Counted from the stretch's first letter, positions 45,515 through 59,600 are shown. The stretch is 64,000 nt of DNA from Elmis aenea (GCA_947652605.1 OX393576.1:63650966-63714965); one strand, 5' to 3'. Numbers and translations: made by a program. The notes: generated from the sequence alone by a model not told the origin.

Positions 45515-46568
45515 ATGGCATATGTAATAGACACCGCTGGTGATGACAATAATTTGGCTGTAGGGGATACCCCGCTTGTGGAAGAACAAAACAGTGTAAA
45601 CCAATTGAATGGTATTGTAAACATGACAATAAAATGAATGGTGTAATTTTTACTTGTTTATTTAACAGCTTCTTCAATTGTAAAACAAATTATAGCAGAA
45701 TACAAAAAATCTGCAGTCGATAATACCAGTACCTGTGTTAAAAAGAAAAAGAGTAGTCTGTATGAACCAGCCATCACTGGAAAAAGAAATTACCGCAAAC
45801 GAAAAGACGAAGATCCCTTTGACAACGCCACGTTAAAAAGCAATAAAAAAGAACTAGAAGCACTTCTTCAAAAATCTGTTTTGACACCAGAATTTCACCA
45901 GTCACAGTGTGTGCCACCATACGAAATTTCAAAGAGAAAATTGAAATTGCAAAGACAGGTACGTTCTTTAAAGTTCCTCCATAATTAATTGAATGATTTT
46001 ACCACTGATTTTTAGAAGGAAGCTGAGAAAACTAAAGGAAAAAATTGGTTTAATTTACCAGCAACAGAAATGACAGATGAAATAAAACACGATCTTGAAG
46101 TTTTGCAAATGAGGTCGGTATTGGATCCGAAACATTTTTATAAAAAGAATGACTTGAAAGTCTTGCCAAAATATTTTCAAGTAAGTAGTGAATAAAATTA
46201 TTTACAAATGTGCTTGTATTAATTATTAAGTTTTAAACTTTAAAACACATTTTTTATTAGCACTCAAGATTGAATTAAACAAATAATGGATTTAATATTT
46301 AATGTCTTTCTTAATTTTAAAACTTAATTGAAAATAATTAGATGTAATTAATTTAAAGGTTGGCAAAGTGGTAGATTCACCTCTCGATTATTACAACAAT
46401 CGTGTAACTCGTAAAGAACGAAAAAAGACATTGGTAGATGAGTTATTAGCCGATGCCCAATTTAACAAATATAATAAAAGAAAGTATAAAGAGATAATAG
46501 AGGAGCGACAAAAGACCCACTATAAAGCATGGAAACAAGCAAAAAAATTAAAACGAAAAAATAAATGA
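45515..46568 (+). CDS. DNTTIP2: DNTTIP2 / Fcf2-type pre-rRNA processing factor
   Basis: Nucleolar factor needed for early pre-rRNA cleavage (yeast Fcf2). Exons 45515-45611, 45669-45958, 46016-46180 and 46359-46568 give 253 residues. The C-terminal half is the Fcf2 domain: KGKNWFNLPATEMT, then RSVLDPKHFYKK, then LPKYFQVGKVVDSP and a closing Lys/Arg-rich helix. The N-terminal 125 residues are poorly conserved and charged. This is much shorter than vertebrate DNTTIP2, which has a long acidic N-terminus, but normal for insects. Polyadenylation signal at about 46599. The 3' end faces that of HSD17B8, with 79 bp between the stop codons. Confidence 0.92.
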
Positions 46569-46647
46569 ATGTGTTTAATTATTTACAGTATGTACAAAAA
46601 TAAATGTGTAAAGTTATTCTTTTGCAATTATGTTTGTAAATAAAGCA

Positions 46648-47601
46648 TTAAAATCCTCCAGTGACTTCAATAGATGTCCCATTCACATATGAACTTTTAT
46701 CGGAAGCTAGAAAGGCGATGACTTCTGCTACCTCTGTAACGGTAAAAATTAATATGCATCACAATTATACGTAAATATAAATTATTACCATCTGCCTGTC
46801 CTAATCTTCCAGCAGGTATGAGAGGTATAAATTTCTGCATAACTTTGTCTGGAACTGCGTCGGTCATTGGCGTTTTTATGAAACCTGGTAAAACTGCGTT
46901 GCATCTAATACCAAATTTCCCAAATTCTTTCGCAGCTGTTTTTGTAACTAATTCCACTCCTGCCTTACTCGCGCTGTAGTTGGCTTGCCCAATGTTGCCG
47001 TACTTTCCTACAATACTAGCAATATTTATTATGGAAGCGTCTTTTATGTTGTGTTCGATAAGTGCATTAGCACATGCTTGAATCACTAAAAACGTTCCCT
47101 AAAAATTACCGTGACCTTTATTACCGTTTAAATTTTGCAATGTGTGTTACGTACTTTTAAATTAACATCGATCACTTGGTCAAAGTCTTGTTCTGAAAGC
47201 TTCAACAGGAAATTATCCCTTGTTATTCCAGCGCAGTTTACGATGATTGACGGTGGTTTTTTAAAGGCATCGATTATTTGCTTTAGAACATCTTTAACAC
47301 TTGACTTTTCACTAACGTTAAGTTGTAAACTCACATGCTGATGATGAGAATTTTTATTAGGTAAAATTTTTACAGTTTCCTTAACTGTAGACGTGTTTAA
47401 ATCTGCGGCTGCAATGTAAGCTCCTTCCCTTGCTAGCACCTGGCACGTTGCTCGACCAATACCTGATCCAGCTCCTACCATTAAAATGTTTACAGTCAAT
47501 AAATTCGTTTAAAAGTTGTTTTTTAAAATTTAAAGGGCAATGCAACACATGAACTCATTACCTGTGACTAATGCTAATTTGCCAAATAATAATCCACTCA
47601 T
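46648..47601 (-). CDS. HSD17B8: HSD17B8-type short-chain dehydrogenase
   Basis: Classical SDR; HSD17B8 oxidises steroids and, with CBR4, forms the 3-ketoacyl-ACP reductase of mitochondrial fatty acid synthesis. Minus-strand exons 47601-47562, 47474-47155, 47098-46789 and 46733-46648 give 251 residues. NAD-binding TGAGSGIG is at residues 13-20, NCAG follows in the Rossmann core, and the catalytic Ser148, Tyr161 and Lys165 lie in NIASIVGKYGNIGQANYSASK. The closing SSYVNGTSIEVTGGF is typical of the 17B8/FabG group. FabG-like CBR4 is the main alternative, but the N-terminus and helix E region fit 17B8 better. The start codon lies 226 bp from that of EndoG on the other strand. Confidence 0.85.
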
Positions 47602-47827
47602 TTTAACTGATTAACTTTAGCTGAATCCTTTAATTAAGTGATTAATAAATTCAAGATTAAGTGTTTTAATTAATTCTAAGGTAGATTATGGACTTTGAAA
47701 CTACACAAACCTACATAAGTGCCTACATAACCTAACCTTAATTATGATACAGTATGCTTCAGTGAAATAAGTCCATTATATACCTGTAAGCTCTAGGGCT
47801 TTAATTATACAGTTAAAATTAAACATA
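47602..47827. promoter_or_regulatory. Short bidirectional promoter, HSD17B8 and EndoG
   Basis: Only 226 bp separate two divergent start codons. No TATA box is visible. It contains both 5' UTRs, so the core promoters must be very close or shared. Confidence 0.55.
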
Positions 47828-49012
47828 ATGGCAAATAGAAAAAAGCTATTTCAATACGGTGTTTTATGTGGAGTAGGTGTGGGAAGTTTTCTTGTAGGAA
47901 CATTTTTAGAAAAAAAACAAAGCTCGTCAGGTCACAGGCCTGGGCTTGGGAAATATTTTGATAACTCTGGACTACCAATATTTGGCACAGTATTTGCAGC
48001 TACCCCAATACCTGCTCAACAGGGTGGCTTAACTAATGTTAGTAGAGTTTCGCAGATTATGAAATATGGCTTTCCCAGTCTCGATAACATCAGATCATTC
48101 GATGATTATATTTTAAGTTACGACAGAAGAAATCGAGTTGCTCACTGGGTGTTTGAACATTTAACTGTTGAAAATACGAAATACAATGAGGCTGTCGACA
48201 GAACGAAATGTGACTTCAGACCTGACGAGAGTATTCATACGTTTTTTAGGTGTGTATATTATTGCGGTTTATATTAGACTTTCGTACACGTTATAATTCG
48301 TTTCAGATCAGAGAATTCGGATTATAAAAAGTCCGGCTATGACAGAGGTCATCTTGCTGCAGCAGGAAATCATAAAGCTAATCAAAAACATGTTGAACAG
48401 ACATTTTATTTATCGAACATGGCCCCGCAAGTTGGTGTAGGTTTTAACAGACACGCTTGGAATAAATTAGAAAAATACATCAGAAAATTAACAAAATCTA
48501 ACATGAACGTTTATTGCTGCACAGGACCATTATATTTACCAAGGTAGAGCAGTCAACAACATTATTAGCTGTACTAAGAATTAGTAAATATTTTAACTTG
48601 GTCACCGTTTTACTAAAAGTTGTAGTTGTCTAAAATCGTAAAAATTCCAGGAGAGAAGGTGATGGAAAAACGTATGTGAAATATGAAGTAATAGGTGCTA
48701 ATCATGTTGCTGTTCCTACACATTTCTTTAAAGTTGTTGTGGTTGAAACTGCAAATGGCGAATTGGAATTAGAAGCATACGTAATGCCTAATCAAGTTAT
48801 TCCGGAATCCACACCTCTAACTAGCTTTCAAGTAAGATTATAAATTAAAATAATTTTAAATGGGTTTATTTAGAAGTGGTTATGTATTTTTATTTGTTAA
48901 TACTTGTTTATTTTAGGTCCCTCCAGAGAGCATAGAAAGAGCAGCAGGTCTATTATTTTTTGATAATATTTCAAGAAATAAGATACATAAAATTAATGGC
49001 AAAATCAAGTAA
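47828..49012 (+). CDS. EndoG: Endonuclease G, mitochondrial
   Basis: DNA/RNA nuclease of the mitochondrial intermembrane space, acting in mtDNA removal and apoptosis. Exons 47828-48249, 48307-48543, 48651-48831 and 48917-49012 give 311 residues (human 297). The N-terminus has basic residues followed by a hydrophobic helix (VLCGVGVGSFLVGTFL), a likely mitochondrial signal-anchor. The beta-beta-alpha-metal nuclease core is present, with DRGH at residues 153-156 (His156 general base) and the metal-binding Asn in NMAPQ further on. EXOG is the other possibility, but the DRGHLAAAGNHK motif and length favour EndoG. A polyadenylation signal lies at 49092-49097. Raf starts 341 bp downstream. Confidence 0.92.
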
Positions 49013-49353
49013 TCAACATGTTTTATTAGGTAATCAAATGTGATAAATTATTGTTATTTCATAGTTAAGATAGTTATTGTATGGTGTATGCAATAAAACA
49101 TTGTGTATTAATTCTTTAACTTGATAGTAAAATATAATATGTGTAAAGATTACTTACTTGTGTTTAATTATTTCTCCATAAAGAAAATTAATCAGTTATT
49201 AACTTTAGATTTTTGTTCTACTGAGTGGGAAAAATTTTAAACTTTAAACATTTTTATTTGTAGGGTTGGTACAAGTTGTAAGTCATTTTAAACCACAGTG
49301 TGACCACAACAAATGATAAGAGGAAGTGACAGACGGAAAAATGGAAAGGTGCA

Positions 49354-52095
49354 ATGGCTGTATTACAAGAATTTGACCAAATAAATGTAAATACGCTAAA
49401 GTTGAATGGGAATATTTCTTTATTATTTAATGCAAGTACTTACAGTGCTACAATGTCGACCGATAGTGACGATATGGACATTCAACAGGAATTAAGGAAT
49501 ATAGAAAATGTCATAAGTTTGACCCGTGCAAATATTGATGCTTTGAATGCCAAGTTCGCTGATTTTCAACATCCACCGGCAATGTATTTAAAGGAATATG
49601 ATGATTTAACTTCGAAATTACATGAATTGGAAGCAGAAGAAAGAAGATTGTTGGAGCAATTAAGTAATGGACGTGAAAGTCCAGAGCTTAGTGAATCCAA
49701 AAATGATGAATACACACCTCCACAATATGATACTTTAAAACGGCCTAAAAATTTTTTAAGAGCTCATTTACCAAACCAGCAACGGACTAGCGTTCAAGTG
49801 CGTGAAGGTCTGACGTTGCGGGAAGCCTTAGCTAAAGCAATGAAACTGCGGAACCTTATTTGTGAAATGTGCTGTGTTTATTTGGGAGACTCGAACATAC
49901 CCATTAATTGGGATATAGACATTAGTATGTTAGAGTGTGATGAAATAACTGTGAAAATATTAGACAAATTTCCGATTCCTACAAGTATATCACATAATTT
50001 TGTACGAAAAACATTCTTTTCATTAGTATTTTGTGAGTGCTGTCGGAGACTTCTTTTTCAAGGCTTTCACTGTAGGACTTGTGGATATAAATTTCATCAA
50101 CGATGCGCCAACGGAGTTCCTCTTCTTTGTCATCAAGTATGTTATAGTTTTGTTGCTAATTTTTGTGTACATGACTAAAGAAAAACAATCATTGCAATAC
50201 CTATTTAGACAGCACTACTTGTTGGAGCTTCATGTACCGCAACCGCAACCAACAAATCATTAAAGCTTGAGTAAAAATCTGGTACATAATACACTGATAG
50301 AGATATATTTACAAAGTCAGTTTTGAGAAGAGTCATTTAATTCGTAAATAGACAAAATATAGTTCAAATTAATTAATTAATTAGAGCAATTTACATTGTA
50401 CATTAACTTTCATAACACATTGTCACGTTCTGTATTAATATTTGAAGATAAATCAAATAAGAGTATTTAAGTAGTAACAATACAAATAAAGATAATGTAA
50501 TGTTTGCTGTAGATTTAAAATACCATGACCACAAAAAAAATACAAAGTAATATCTTATATTTTATTAAATCTTATTTAATATTATAGTCGTATTATTGGT
50601 TTTAAATAAATTATGAGTATCCCTTGCTAAACTGCTTAGTTTTATGATGGTCACAATCTCACAATTCAGTAGCTAGTTCTTTGTAGTGTGTTTTGACTGT
50701 TTGCTGTAAAACATTGATGTTTCATTTTAGTTAATAAATTTAATTTTCTTGTTATAGGTGCGGATGACAGATGCTTACTATCGAGCTCTCTTAGCTCGTC
50801 CAGCAGATTCAAGTGCAGGAATCCTTCATCCAGGTCAAGCCGGTCTGGGTTTGCCTCATCATCGTCAACCGCGTCATCCAGGTACTTTGGGTCACCATGA
50901 TCGTTCAAGTTCGGCCCCAAATGTGTGCTTAAATAATGTTAGAGGTCCTGGCGATGACTGTCCAAGATCATTATCTCTCAGTCGAGCTGGTGATGGAGAC
51001 TCGCCACCACACTGTAGGAGTACACAGGCATCACCCACTAGTTCATTACAACCTCGAAGGCCAAGAGCACGTTCCGCGGATGAAAGTAAACCACTATTAG
51101 CACCTAGAGAAAGTATAGAAGATTGGGAAATACCAGCAGATGAAATTCTTGTTGGTCCCAGGGTAGGTTCGGGCAGTTTTGGAACTGTATATAAGGCACA
51201 TTGGCATGGTCCTGTAGCAGTAAAAACGTTAAATGTCAAAATACCCACAATTGCACAGTTGCAAGCTTTCAAAAATGAGGTCGCTGTCCTACGTAAAACG
51301 AGACACGTTAACATATTACTTTTCATGGGATGTGTAAGTAAGCCGCAGTTAGCTATCGTCACACAGTGGTGCGAAGGATCTAGCCTTTACAAACATTTAC
51401 ATGTTTTTGAAACAAAATTTGAGTTATTCACCCTAATTGAGATTGCACGGCAAACCGCACAAGGTATGGACTATTTACATGCGAAAAATATCATCCACCG
51501 AGACTTGAAATCCAATAATATTTTCCTACACGATGACTTAACTGTTAAAATTGGTGATTTCGGACTGGCAACTGCTAAAACGAGATGGTCTGGATCGCAA
51601 CAATTCCATCAACCGACTGGATCTATTCTGTGGATGGCACCAGAAGTAATTCGAATGAAGGAAGACAACCCTTACAGCTTTCAATCAGACGTGTATGCTT
51701 TTGGAATAGTTATGTTCGAGTTATTAGCCGGACAACTACCATATTGTCACATAAACAATAAAGACCAAATTTTGTTTATGGTCGGTAGGGGTTATCTGAG
51801 GCCCGATTTAAACAAGCTCAGATCAGACACTCCAAAAGCTTTAAGACGACTCACAGAAGACTGCATAAAATTTAGTAGAGAAGAGAGACCATTATTTAGA
51901 CAAAATCATGCATCGCTAGAAGGATTTTTAAGAAATCTGCCAAAAATTCATAGATCAGCTTCAGAACCCAACATGAATCGAACACAGTTACAATCGGATG
52001 ACTTTATGTATGCGTGTGCAAGCCCCAAAACACCCGTCAATTTTGGACCATCGAGCAATTTCCTGTTTTATTCTTCAGGCACAGGAAATATTTAA
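49354..52095 (+). CDS. Raf: Raf serine/threonine kinase (B-Raf type)
   Basis: Links Ras-GTP to MEK and ERK. Only two coding exons, 49354-50136 and 50758-52095, give 706 residues. Order: B-Raf-specific region (about 40-105, with [13 protein letters not shown]), Ras-binding domain (about 147-205, [15 protein letters not shown]), C1 zinc domain (about 212-260, HNFVRKTFF...C), 14-3-3 site RSSSAPN (about 310-316), kinase domain (about 390-655) with GSGSFG, Lys417, HRDLKSNN (Asp510) and DFG (528-530), then a second 14-3-3 site HRSASEPN. The activation segment reads LATAKTRW, with Ala where human B-Raf has Val600; fly Raf is also Ala/Thr here as far as I recall. Start at 49354 is the first ATG of this frame; Met35 (MSTDSDD) is an alternative start. 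Confidence 0.97.
50137..50757. other. Raf intron
   Basis: 621 bp, AT-rich, no element recognised. Short reading frames continue from exon 1 only because the donor is read through. Confidence 0.5.
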
Positions 52096-53625
52096 GTGCT
52101 CAATAATCAAGTATTTTGTTGAAGCAATTTGATCACAAATGTCAATACTATGCTAAAATCTATGTACTTTTTTTTTTAAACCTATTACCATCTTATAGTA
52201 TTTGCAGCAATGTTATCATATCTTATAACTTAGTTTTTATATTCACAGATTTGTGATGATGGTTGTGATTGTGCGTGTGTAAAATAATAGAAACAAAGTT
52301 AGTGCAGTAAATTAAGTTATTATGTAAAGTATATATTTAAATTATGGAATATTGTTTTGTTTTCATAACAATAAATCTTAAAAAGTTATTCAATGTTTGT
52401 TTGCAAATTCATGGTGCAATTTTAATAGCAAAGGGTTGCATTAGGTAGTGAAGTACATTCGTTAGTACATTATAAACATGGTTCCTTGTTACAATCATGA
52501 AAGTGATTAAATAGAAAAGGTTAAAGTGTACATTATCAGGTCAAAGAACTAATCTTATCAACATTTTTACAGATATAACAGAACAAAACTACAAAATGAG
52601 TGTGTAAAGGAAAGAAATTTTATGTTATAGCCTTACAGTACCGGATTTAGCCTTTAGCAGCCCTTGGACAAAATTTATCATTTGGGCCTCATTTATAGAG
52701 GCTGTTTGCACATGTAACTGACAAGCTTTTAGAGGTGAAAGAAATATATATTTAGAACTTTTTGTTAATGAACAAATATAATAATTAATTTTTTCTGAGG
52801 TCGAATCAGGCCCCTTTGAATTACGAACCCTAGACATTTGTATTTGTCTATTGATTAATCCGGCCCTGTAACCTTATATAAAAAGGATTCTTTGAATAAT
52901 TCTGAGTGTTAATTCATTATAGCTGTGTGGAAAGTATCACTGAATCTACTGTGCAGTGGTGTGTACCGCTAATGACGTCATAACAAAAAGGTGACACTCG
53001 CAATTACTGTGTTGGATGCGATCGTCCTGCAACAGCCAAACTTGTTGTCTGCCGTCCAAATCGGTTTAATCTTGCTGAATTGCGCCCATACACGATCAAA
53101 AACACTTCAATTTCGTCGCATCCAACACTATCGTACAGCGGCGTTGGATCTATGATCGTGAGTGGGGTGTTTAGATCCGACCCTGTCTATAGAAGATATT
53201 TGTATAGAGGAACGTGTACTTATTAAAAAATTTGTGTACAGAAGATGCATTTCAAGGAAACTAAAGGACTAAAGCGTTACAGTACATTGTGTTATACATG
53301 ATTTTGAATTTAATAACAAGTGTTTACTGTTTAGAGTAAGTATTATTAAGATGTAGACTAAAAGTTAGTTCACACTGGGTACTTTGCATAGTTTCTGTAA
53401 TTTATCTACCAAATATGTGCATTTATATCATATTTTGCAGTTGGTAAAAGTTATGAATTTTTCATGTGATTATTCGAAGCTGTTTTTAGGTTACAATTCT
53501 ATTTTAATCATTATCACGAGGTGTACTTAACTTAAATTATTATTTTAATTACTTAAATACTGAACAATTCCATCAGTGCATCTTTATTCTTGTTTATCTT
53601 ATCTTATTAATCTAATTTGTCCTAA
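52096..53625. other. Intergenic, Raf 3' flank to aminotransferase upstream
   Basis: A Raf polyadenylation signal is likely near 52371. A small MITE (52631-52873) has its own entry. Bases 52973-52980 are the palindrome tgacgtca (CRE-like). An imperfect hairpin is formed by gtgttggatgcgatcg (about 53010) and cgtcgcatccaacac (about 53115). This less AT-rich 52950-53180 block may be an old element. Confidence 0.45.
52631..52873. mobile_element. Small MITE downstream of Raf
   Basis: Inverted ends TTACAGTACCGGATT and AATCCGGCCCTGTAA define about 240 bp without coding capacity. Confidence 0.6.
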
Positions 53626-56600
53626 ATGTTAGCCAGACGCTTAAACTCCTGCATCCTATCTTTATCACCATTCGTTCATCGTAGCTGCCTCAAAAACATA
53701 TCGTCTTCGATGTCAAAAATGCAAGATAAATTTGCGTTACCTGCACGATATGCAGGAAGCGAAAAGAGTGTATGGTATGTATTTTAAATTGCACTTTGAA
53801 CAAACGGACGTTGCATTGTTGTGAATTGTTTTTAGGGTTGAATATATTCAGCTAGCGCTTGAACACAAACCACTGAACTTGGGACAAGGATTTCCTGATT
53901 TTGCAGCGCCTGAATATGTCACCAAATCGTTGGCAGATGTTGCCCTAGGTAGCAATGTTTTACTACAACAATACACTAGAGGATTTGTAAGAAAATTTAT
54001 TTTATATCTCTTGCCTTAAACATTGAAACAACCGTTTCTTAGGGACATCCACGTCTTGTAGCGGCATTAAGCACGTTATATTCTAAATTAATTGGGCGAG
54101 AAATTAACCCACAAACGGAAATACTGGTTACATCAGGAGCTTACGAAGCACTATTTTCGACGATAACCGGTCATATCGATAACGGTGATGAAGTTATAAT
54201 AATTGAACCATATTTCGATTGTTACCAACCCATGGTGCTTTCTGCTGGAGGAGTCCCACGATATATACCTTTACGATTAGTAAGTATTTGTTGATTCTCT
54301 TATTTAAAATTAATTTAGTTTTTGTGGTGAAGTAATTAATCAATTAATTTCCATCATTTTTTATATCAGTATAGATAGCTATAAAATACCATTTTTTTTC
54401 ATAGCATTCATTAAATTTCAGAAAGAAAACTGTTCATCAGAAGTTGTATCATCCGCAGACTGGGCATTGGATACAGCAGAACTAGAAGGCTTATTCAACT
54501 GTAAAACAAAAGCTATAATAGTTAATACCCCAAATAATCCTCTCGGTAAAGTGTTCACCAAAGCCGAGCTACAAACAATTGCAGATCTTTGTAAAAAATG
54601 GAATGTGCTGTGCATTTCTGATGAGGTATACGAATGGTTAGTCTACAAGCCAAATGAACACTTCAGAATAGGTATGTACGTTTAAAATATTTGTATTGTG
54701 ATAAATATGTTGCAATAAATAAATAGTACAGGACTTGATTTACTGTACTAACAGTTATAGCTATGCTCTTTGTTTAATTATATTGATGGAGATACCAAAA
54801 AAATTTAAAAACTACATTTAATTTATTTTATTATTCCTTGATCTTGTTCGTTAAACTTTTAAGTATTAATAAGTGTATATAGTACTTTATACATTCATGT
54901 TAAAGAGGTTGTATAGTTCGTAGGTTTGAGGTGGTTGCATAATTATAATCTATTATACAGCTGTACAGGGCGGTTCGATGGGATTGCATGGGTATCTCGG
55001 TTAATGTTTAAGATAGAGAAACGGTTAAATTACCAAAAATAGGCAGTTTTTTTTATACAAACTCAGAACCGTTTTCAAAAATATTCTATCATTTTCGGTT
55101 TTCGAGTTATTGAATAAAAAGTGTTTTTTTTTGTCATATTAATAATGTGTTATATTAATAATGTGTCATATCTCCGTTATTGTTGTAAATGTCGAAAATA
55201 TTTATGGAAACTATTTTTAGATATTTCTGTTTAATTTGATTACCTATACTAAAAAAAATATTTTACGCTCGCCGTTAAAAAGTTATGACACAAACTTACC
55301 TTTTTTTAAATGGGAACGATAGTTGGCTATGACCTATTTAAATTCATTATTTTTTTCTCATTCTAAATATATAAGGGTTGATGTATTTATTTTCAATAAT
55401 ACGCAAGTTATGAAGGTTTTTTAGTTTTTCTTAAAGAAATACATAGTAGGCTGTGAAAACAAAAAAAAACAAGGTGTAAAACCTCATTTGGTACAAGTTA
55501 CCAAGGTTATTTAATTTGTTGTTGAGATAAACATTGTAAATATTTGAACATAAGATAACAACAACATAGTCGGAATCAGCAGTAATGTAGTATATTGCTG
55601 TTTATCTTATGTTGAAAATTTTCTGATTTTATTTCAACAATAAATTCAAAGACCTTGGTAACTGGTACCATATGAGTTTTATTAGGTTTTACACCTTGTT
55701 TTGTTTTTGTTTTCACAGTCTACTATGATTTTCTTAAAAAAAAAACTAAAAACCTTCGTAACTTGATTGTTATTGAAAATAAATACATCAACCCTTATAT
55801 ATTTAGAATAAGAAAAAAATTAGGAATTTAAATAGGTCATAGCCGACTATCGCTCCTATTTAAAAAAGGTAAGTTTGTGTCATAACTTTTTAACGGCGAG
55901 CGTAAAATTTTTTCTTTTAGTATAATCAAATTAAATATAAAAATATCTAAAAATAATCTTCATAAATATTTCCGATATTTACAACAATAACAGAGATATG
56001 ACACATGATTAATATGGGAAAAAATCAATTTTTATTCAATAACTCGAAAACCGGAAATGATAGAATATTTTTGAAAACGGTTTTGTCTCAAAAAACTGCA
56101 AATTTTTGGTAATTTAACTGTTTCTCTATCTTAAATATTAACCGAGATACCCACGCAATCCCATCGAATTCGGACCACCCTGTACTTGGGAGTAATTTTT
56201 TGTGTAACTATTCCAATCAATTTAGCATCTTTTCCTGGTATGTGGGAGAGAACAATAACCATAGGATCAGCTGGTAAAACGTTTAGTGTAACTGGCTGGA
56301 AAACAGGATGGGCATATGGACCTGCTAATTTGATGCACAATTTACAAATGGTTCATCAAAACTGTGTCTATACATGCACGACTCCAATACAAGTAATTAA
56401 CAACTGATAGTAGTTTTATTGATCAATTATAGTTGTTTTTAATTTAGGAAGCGGTGGCACTTGGTTTTGAGAAAGAATTGAAAAGACTGGGACAGGATGA
56501 TTGTTATTTCATGTCTTTACCTCGTGAGCTAGAAGCTAAAAGGGATTATATGGCCAAGTTTTTGAGTGATGTTGGAATGAAACCAACCATTCCTGAGGGA

Positions 56601-59600
56601 GGATATTTTATGATTGCCGATTGGTCACCTTTGGGTATGTGAACAAGATTTTTCATATACAGGGTGTCCCAGCCAATACGAATTATTCGATAGCTCTGTT
56701 ATTAGTGATATCAAAAAAAGTCAAATGGTAAAATTGTTTGTAATGATTTACTACATAAACTAAAATTATTTTCAGCTATACACCGTGTTTGGTTTTTGCG
56801 CACTGATACCAAACATTGTTTTTTTAAATGGAACACCCTGTATATTTTGTAATGTTTGGATGTAAAATTAAATTCTCTTTCAAAAATATCATAGGTTGTT
56901 TCCGTCTAAAATGAACCCTTTTTGAGTTATTAACGTTTTTTTGAAAATTTTGACAGATGCAGACCTTTTTAAAATATTTATATTTATTAACATAACAACA
57001 CCAGAGCAATTTACTCTGGTAATTTATTAGACAATATTGTCATAGTGATTGTTGACTAGTTAAATTTTAAAAATAATATAAAGGGTGTTCGTTATAGTCG
57101 GTTAATTTCGCGAAACTTTAAACGCATATAAACCTTTTTTTAATATGGGACACGCTATATATTTTTACATTTTCTTTACAAAATATACAGGGTGTCCCCT
57201 ATAAAAAAAAATTTTTGGTATCAGTGCGCAAAAACAAAACACTATAGGTATAGCTGAAAATCATTTTAGGTTATGTAGTAAATGATTACAAACAACTTTA
57301 CCATATGACTTTTTGTAATATTATTACTAATGACAGAGCTATCGAATAATTTGTCTTGGCTGGGACACCCTGTATAGTGTGTATAAAGATGAAACTTCAA
57401 ATAGTTGGGAATTGAGATTTAATAATTTTCGTATTAATAAGTCTTAATAATTGAAAATCATTTATCTTTGTTATTAAGGATATCTTGTATTTATTTATTT
57501 ATCTGTATATAAAAAAATTAGATTGCTAGTTACAGTCAGGGGTGGGCGATTTATCGATATTCCGATATATCAATATTTCATAGTATGGACAACAAAAATA
57601 GGGGCTAGAAGCTTTTTTTTTTAAGGTCACCAGTCTCTTTTTTCAGTTTTTTACTGTTTTAGCTTTCCGCCCCTTTTATATCGATTTTTCGATATATATC
57701 AACTTTTCGATATATATCGACTTTTCGATATATATCGATATATAATTTCGATATCGCCCACCCCTAGTTAAAGTCACCAGGTAATGAGAGTTTCGCAACT
57801 GGTCCAGCATTTTTACAAAAGATCCTTCAAAAGAAATACAAATGATATTTATTTAAACCCGTTTCTCTTAATAAATGGATCAAACATTTATTTAATAATC
57901 TACTTTATATTTCACTGTATTTTTTTTTGTAAACGAAATACTGCATACTTACTTAAATTTATTGTGTAGAATCTCAAGTGGATCTTGCTTCAGAAAAAGA
58001 CAAATATAAAGATTACCGTTTTACGAAGTGGATGACAAAAAATGTAGGTCTTCAAGGCATACCAACCACCGCCTTTTATAGCGAGTCAAACAAACCACTC
58101 GCAGAAAATTTTGTTCGATATTGTTTTATAAAGGTCAGTGTTTTATGTGAAATTATTTACTATTGCTGTCCTTTTTTTTTTGAAGTTTTTAATTTTATTT
58201 ATAAAGCAAATTTTGTGTTTTCACTGATTTATTTCTTTGTGACTAAACCACTTTAGTGTTGTATACAGGGTGTCCCGGTTATAGTGAACAGCATGGTGAT
58301 CTCGTAAACGGTTAGAGATACAGAGTTGGTTAAATGAGTCAAAATGATCTTTGATTTACGGGCAACTTTGCTATGAAAAAAATCTTGAAAAACTAATCGT
58401 TTTTCCACTATTGATAAAAAACAAAAAAAAATGTTTTCGATTTTTGCTTTTTTTAACTTGTTTATTTGAAATCTTACTCAAAATATTTTTTGACATTATC
58501 AGGACAGTTTTTTGTGTAGATTTGAAATTTATTAATAAATTGTATCTATCTTCATTTGTTTTTTGTTATTTTAATATCAACTTCTTATTTTAAATAGAGG
58601 TCGTAGTTGGCTGAGACACCATTAAAAAGAGGATTTTTTTCTTGTTTCACTGATGTATGGTTTGTTAGGTTTACCTTTAAAAATAAGTAAGTTATTACAA
58701 TATTGTTGTATTTATTAAGTTTAATCAAAGTGGCCATTGAAAAACAAAACAAAACATCACATAAATAAGGTAGCTGTGATTAATTAAACAACAACAAAAA
58801 TTAAATGATTGAAGATATTTCTTGCATTTCATAATAATTTATGATTTATATTTAACAGTAATAGTAATTAAAAAATCATAAATTATTATGAAATTTAAAA
58901 AATATCTCAAATTATTTAAGGTTTTTTTTGTGTTTAATTATGTACAGCTACTTTATTTGTGATGTTTTGTTTTGTTTTTCAATGACCTTTTTTGATTTAA
59001 CTTAATAAATACAATAATATTGTAATAACTTACTTATTTTAAAAGATAAACCTAACAACCCATACATCAATGAAACGAGAAAAAATTATCTTTCCAATGC
59101 TGTCACAGCCAACTACGACCTCTATTTAAATTTAAAAAGTTAATGTTAAAATAACAAAAACAAATGAATATTGGTAAAATTGATTAACTAATTTCAATTC
59201 TACGCAAAAAAGTGTCCTAATAATGTCGAAAAATATTTTGAGTGATTTCAAATAAGCAAGTTAAAAGAAAAATCAAAAACGTAATTTTTTTGTTTTTAAC
59301 AATAGCGGAAAAACCGTTAATTTTTATAAGATTTCTCTTCGTAAAATAGTTGCTCTTAATTCATAGATCGTTTTAACTCAGTTAACCAACTCTGTATCTC
59401 TTACTGTTTACGAGATCCCCATGCTGTTCACGATAACTGTATAATAGGTATGTTCCAGCAGACGATCTTGTACTAATTCATGAACTAATTGGTGAACTGG
59501 TTTATGGACATGAACTATGGACTAATAAGCAGGGGTTTGGAGCAGTTCAATTTTTTAATTGCTCCACTCCGGCATCAAAACGCCTGCTCCAGCTCCGCTC

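Noticed and set aside
50758..52095. Constitutively active Raf because the Val600 position is Ala
   Set aside because: The LATAKT form is, as far as I recall, normal for insect Raf; the surrounding activation segment is intact.
52973..52980. CRE site controlling the aminotransferase
   Set aside because: A single tgacgtca 650 bp upstream in a block that may be an old transposon; no further support.
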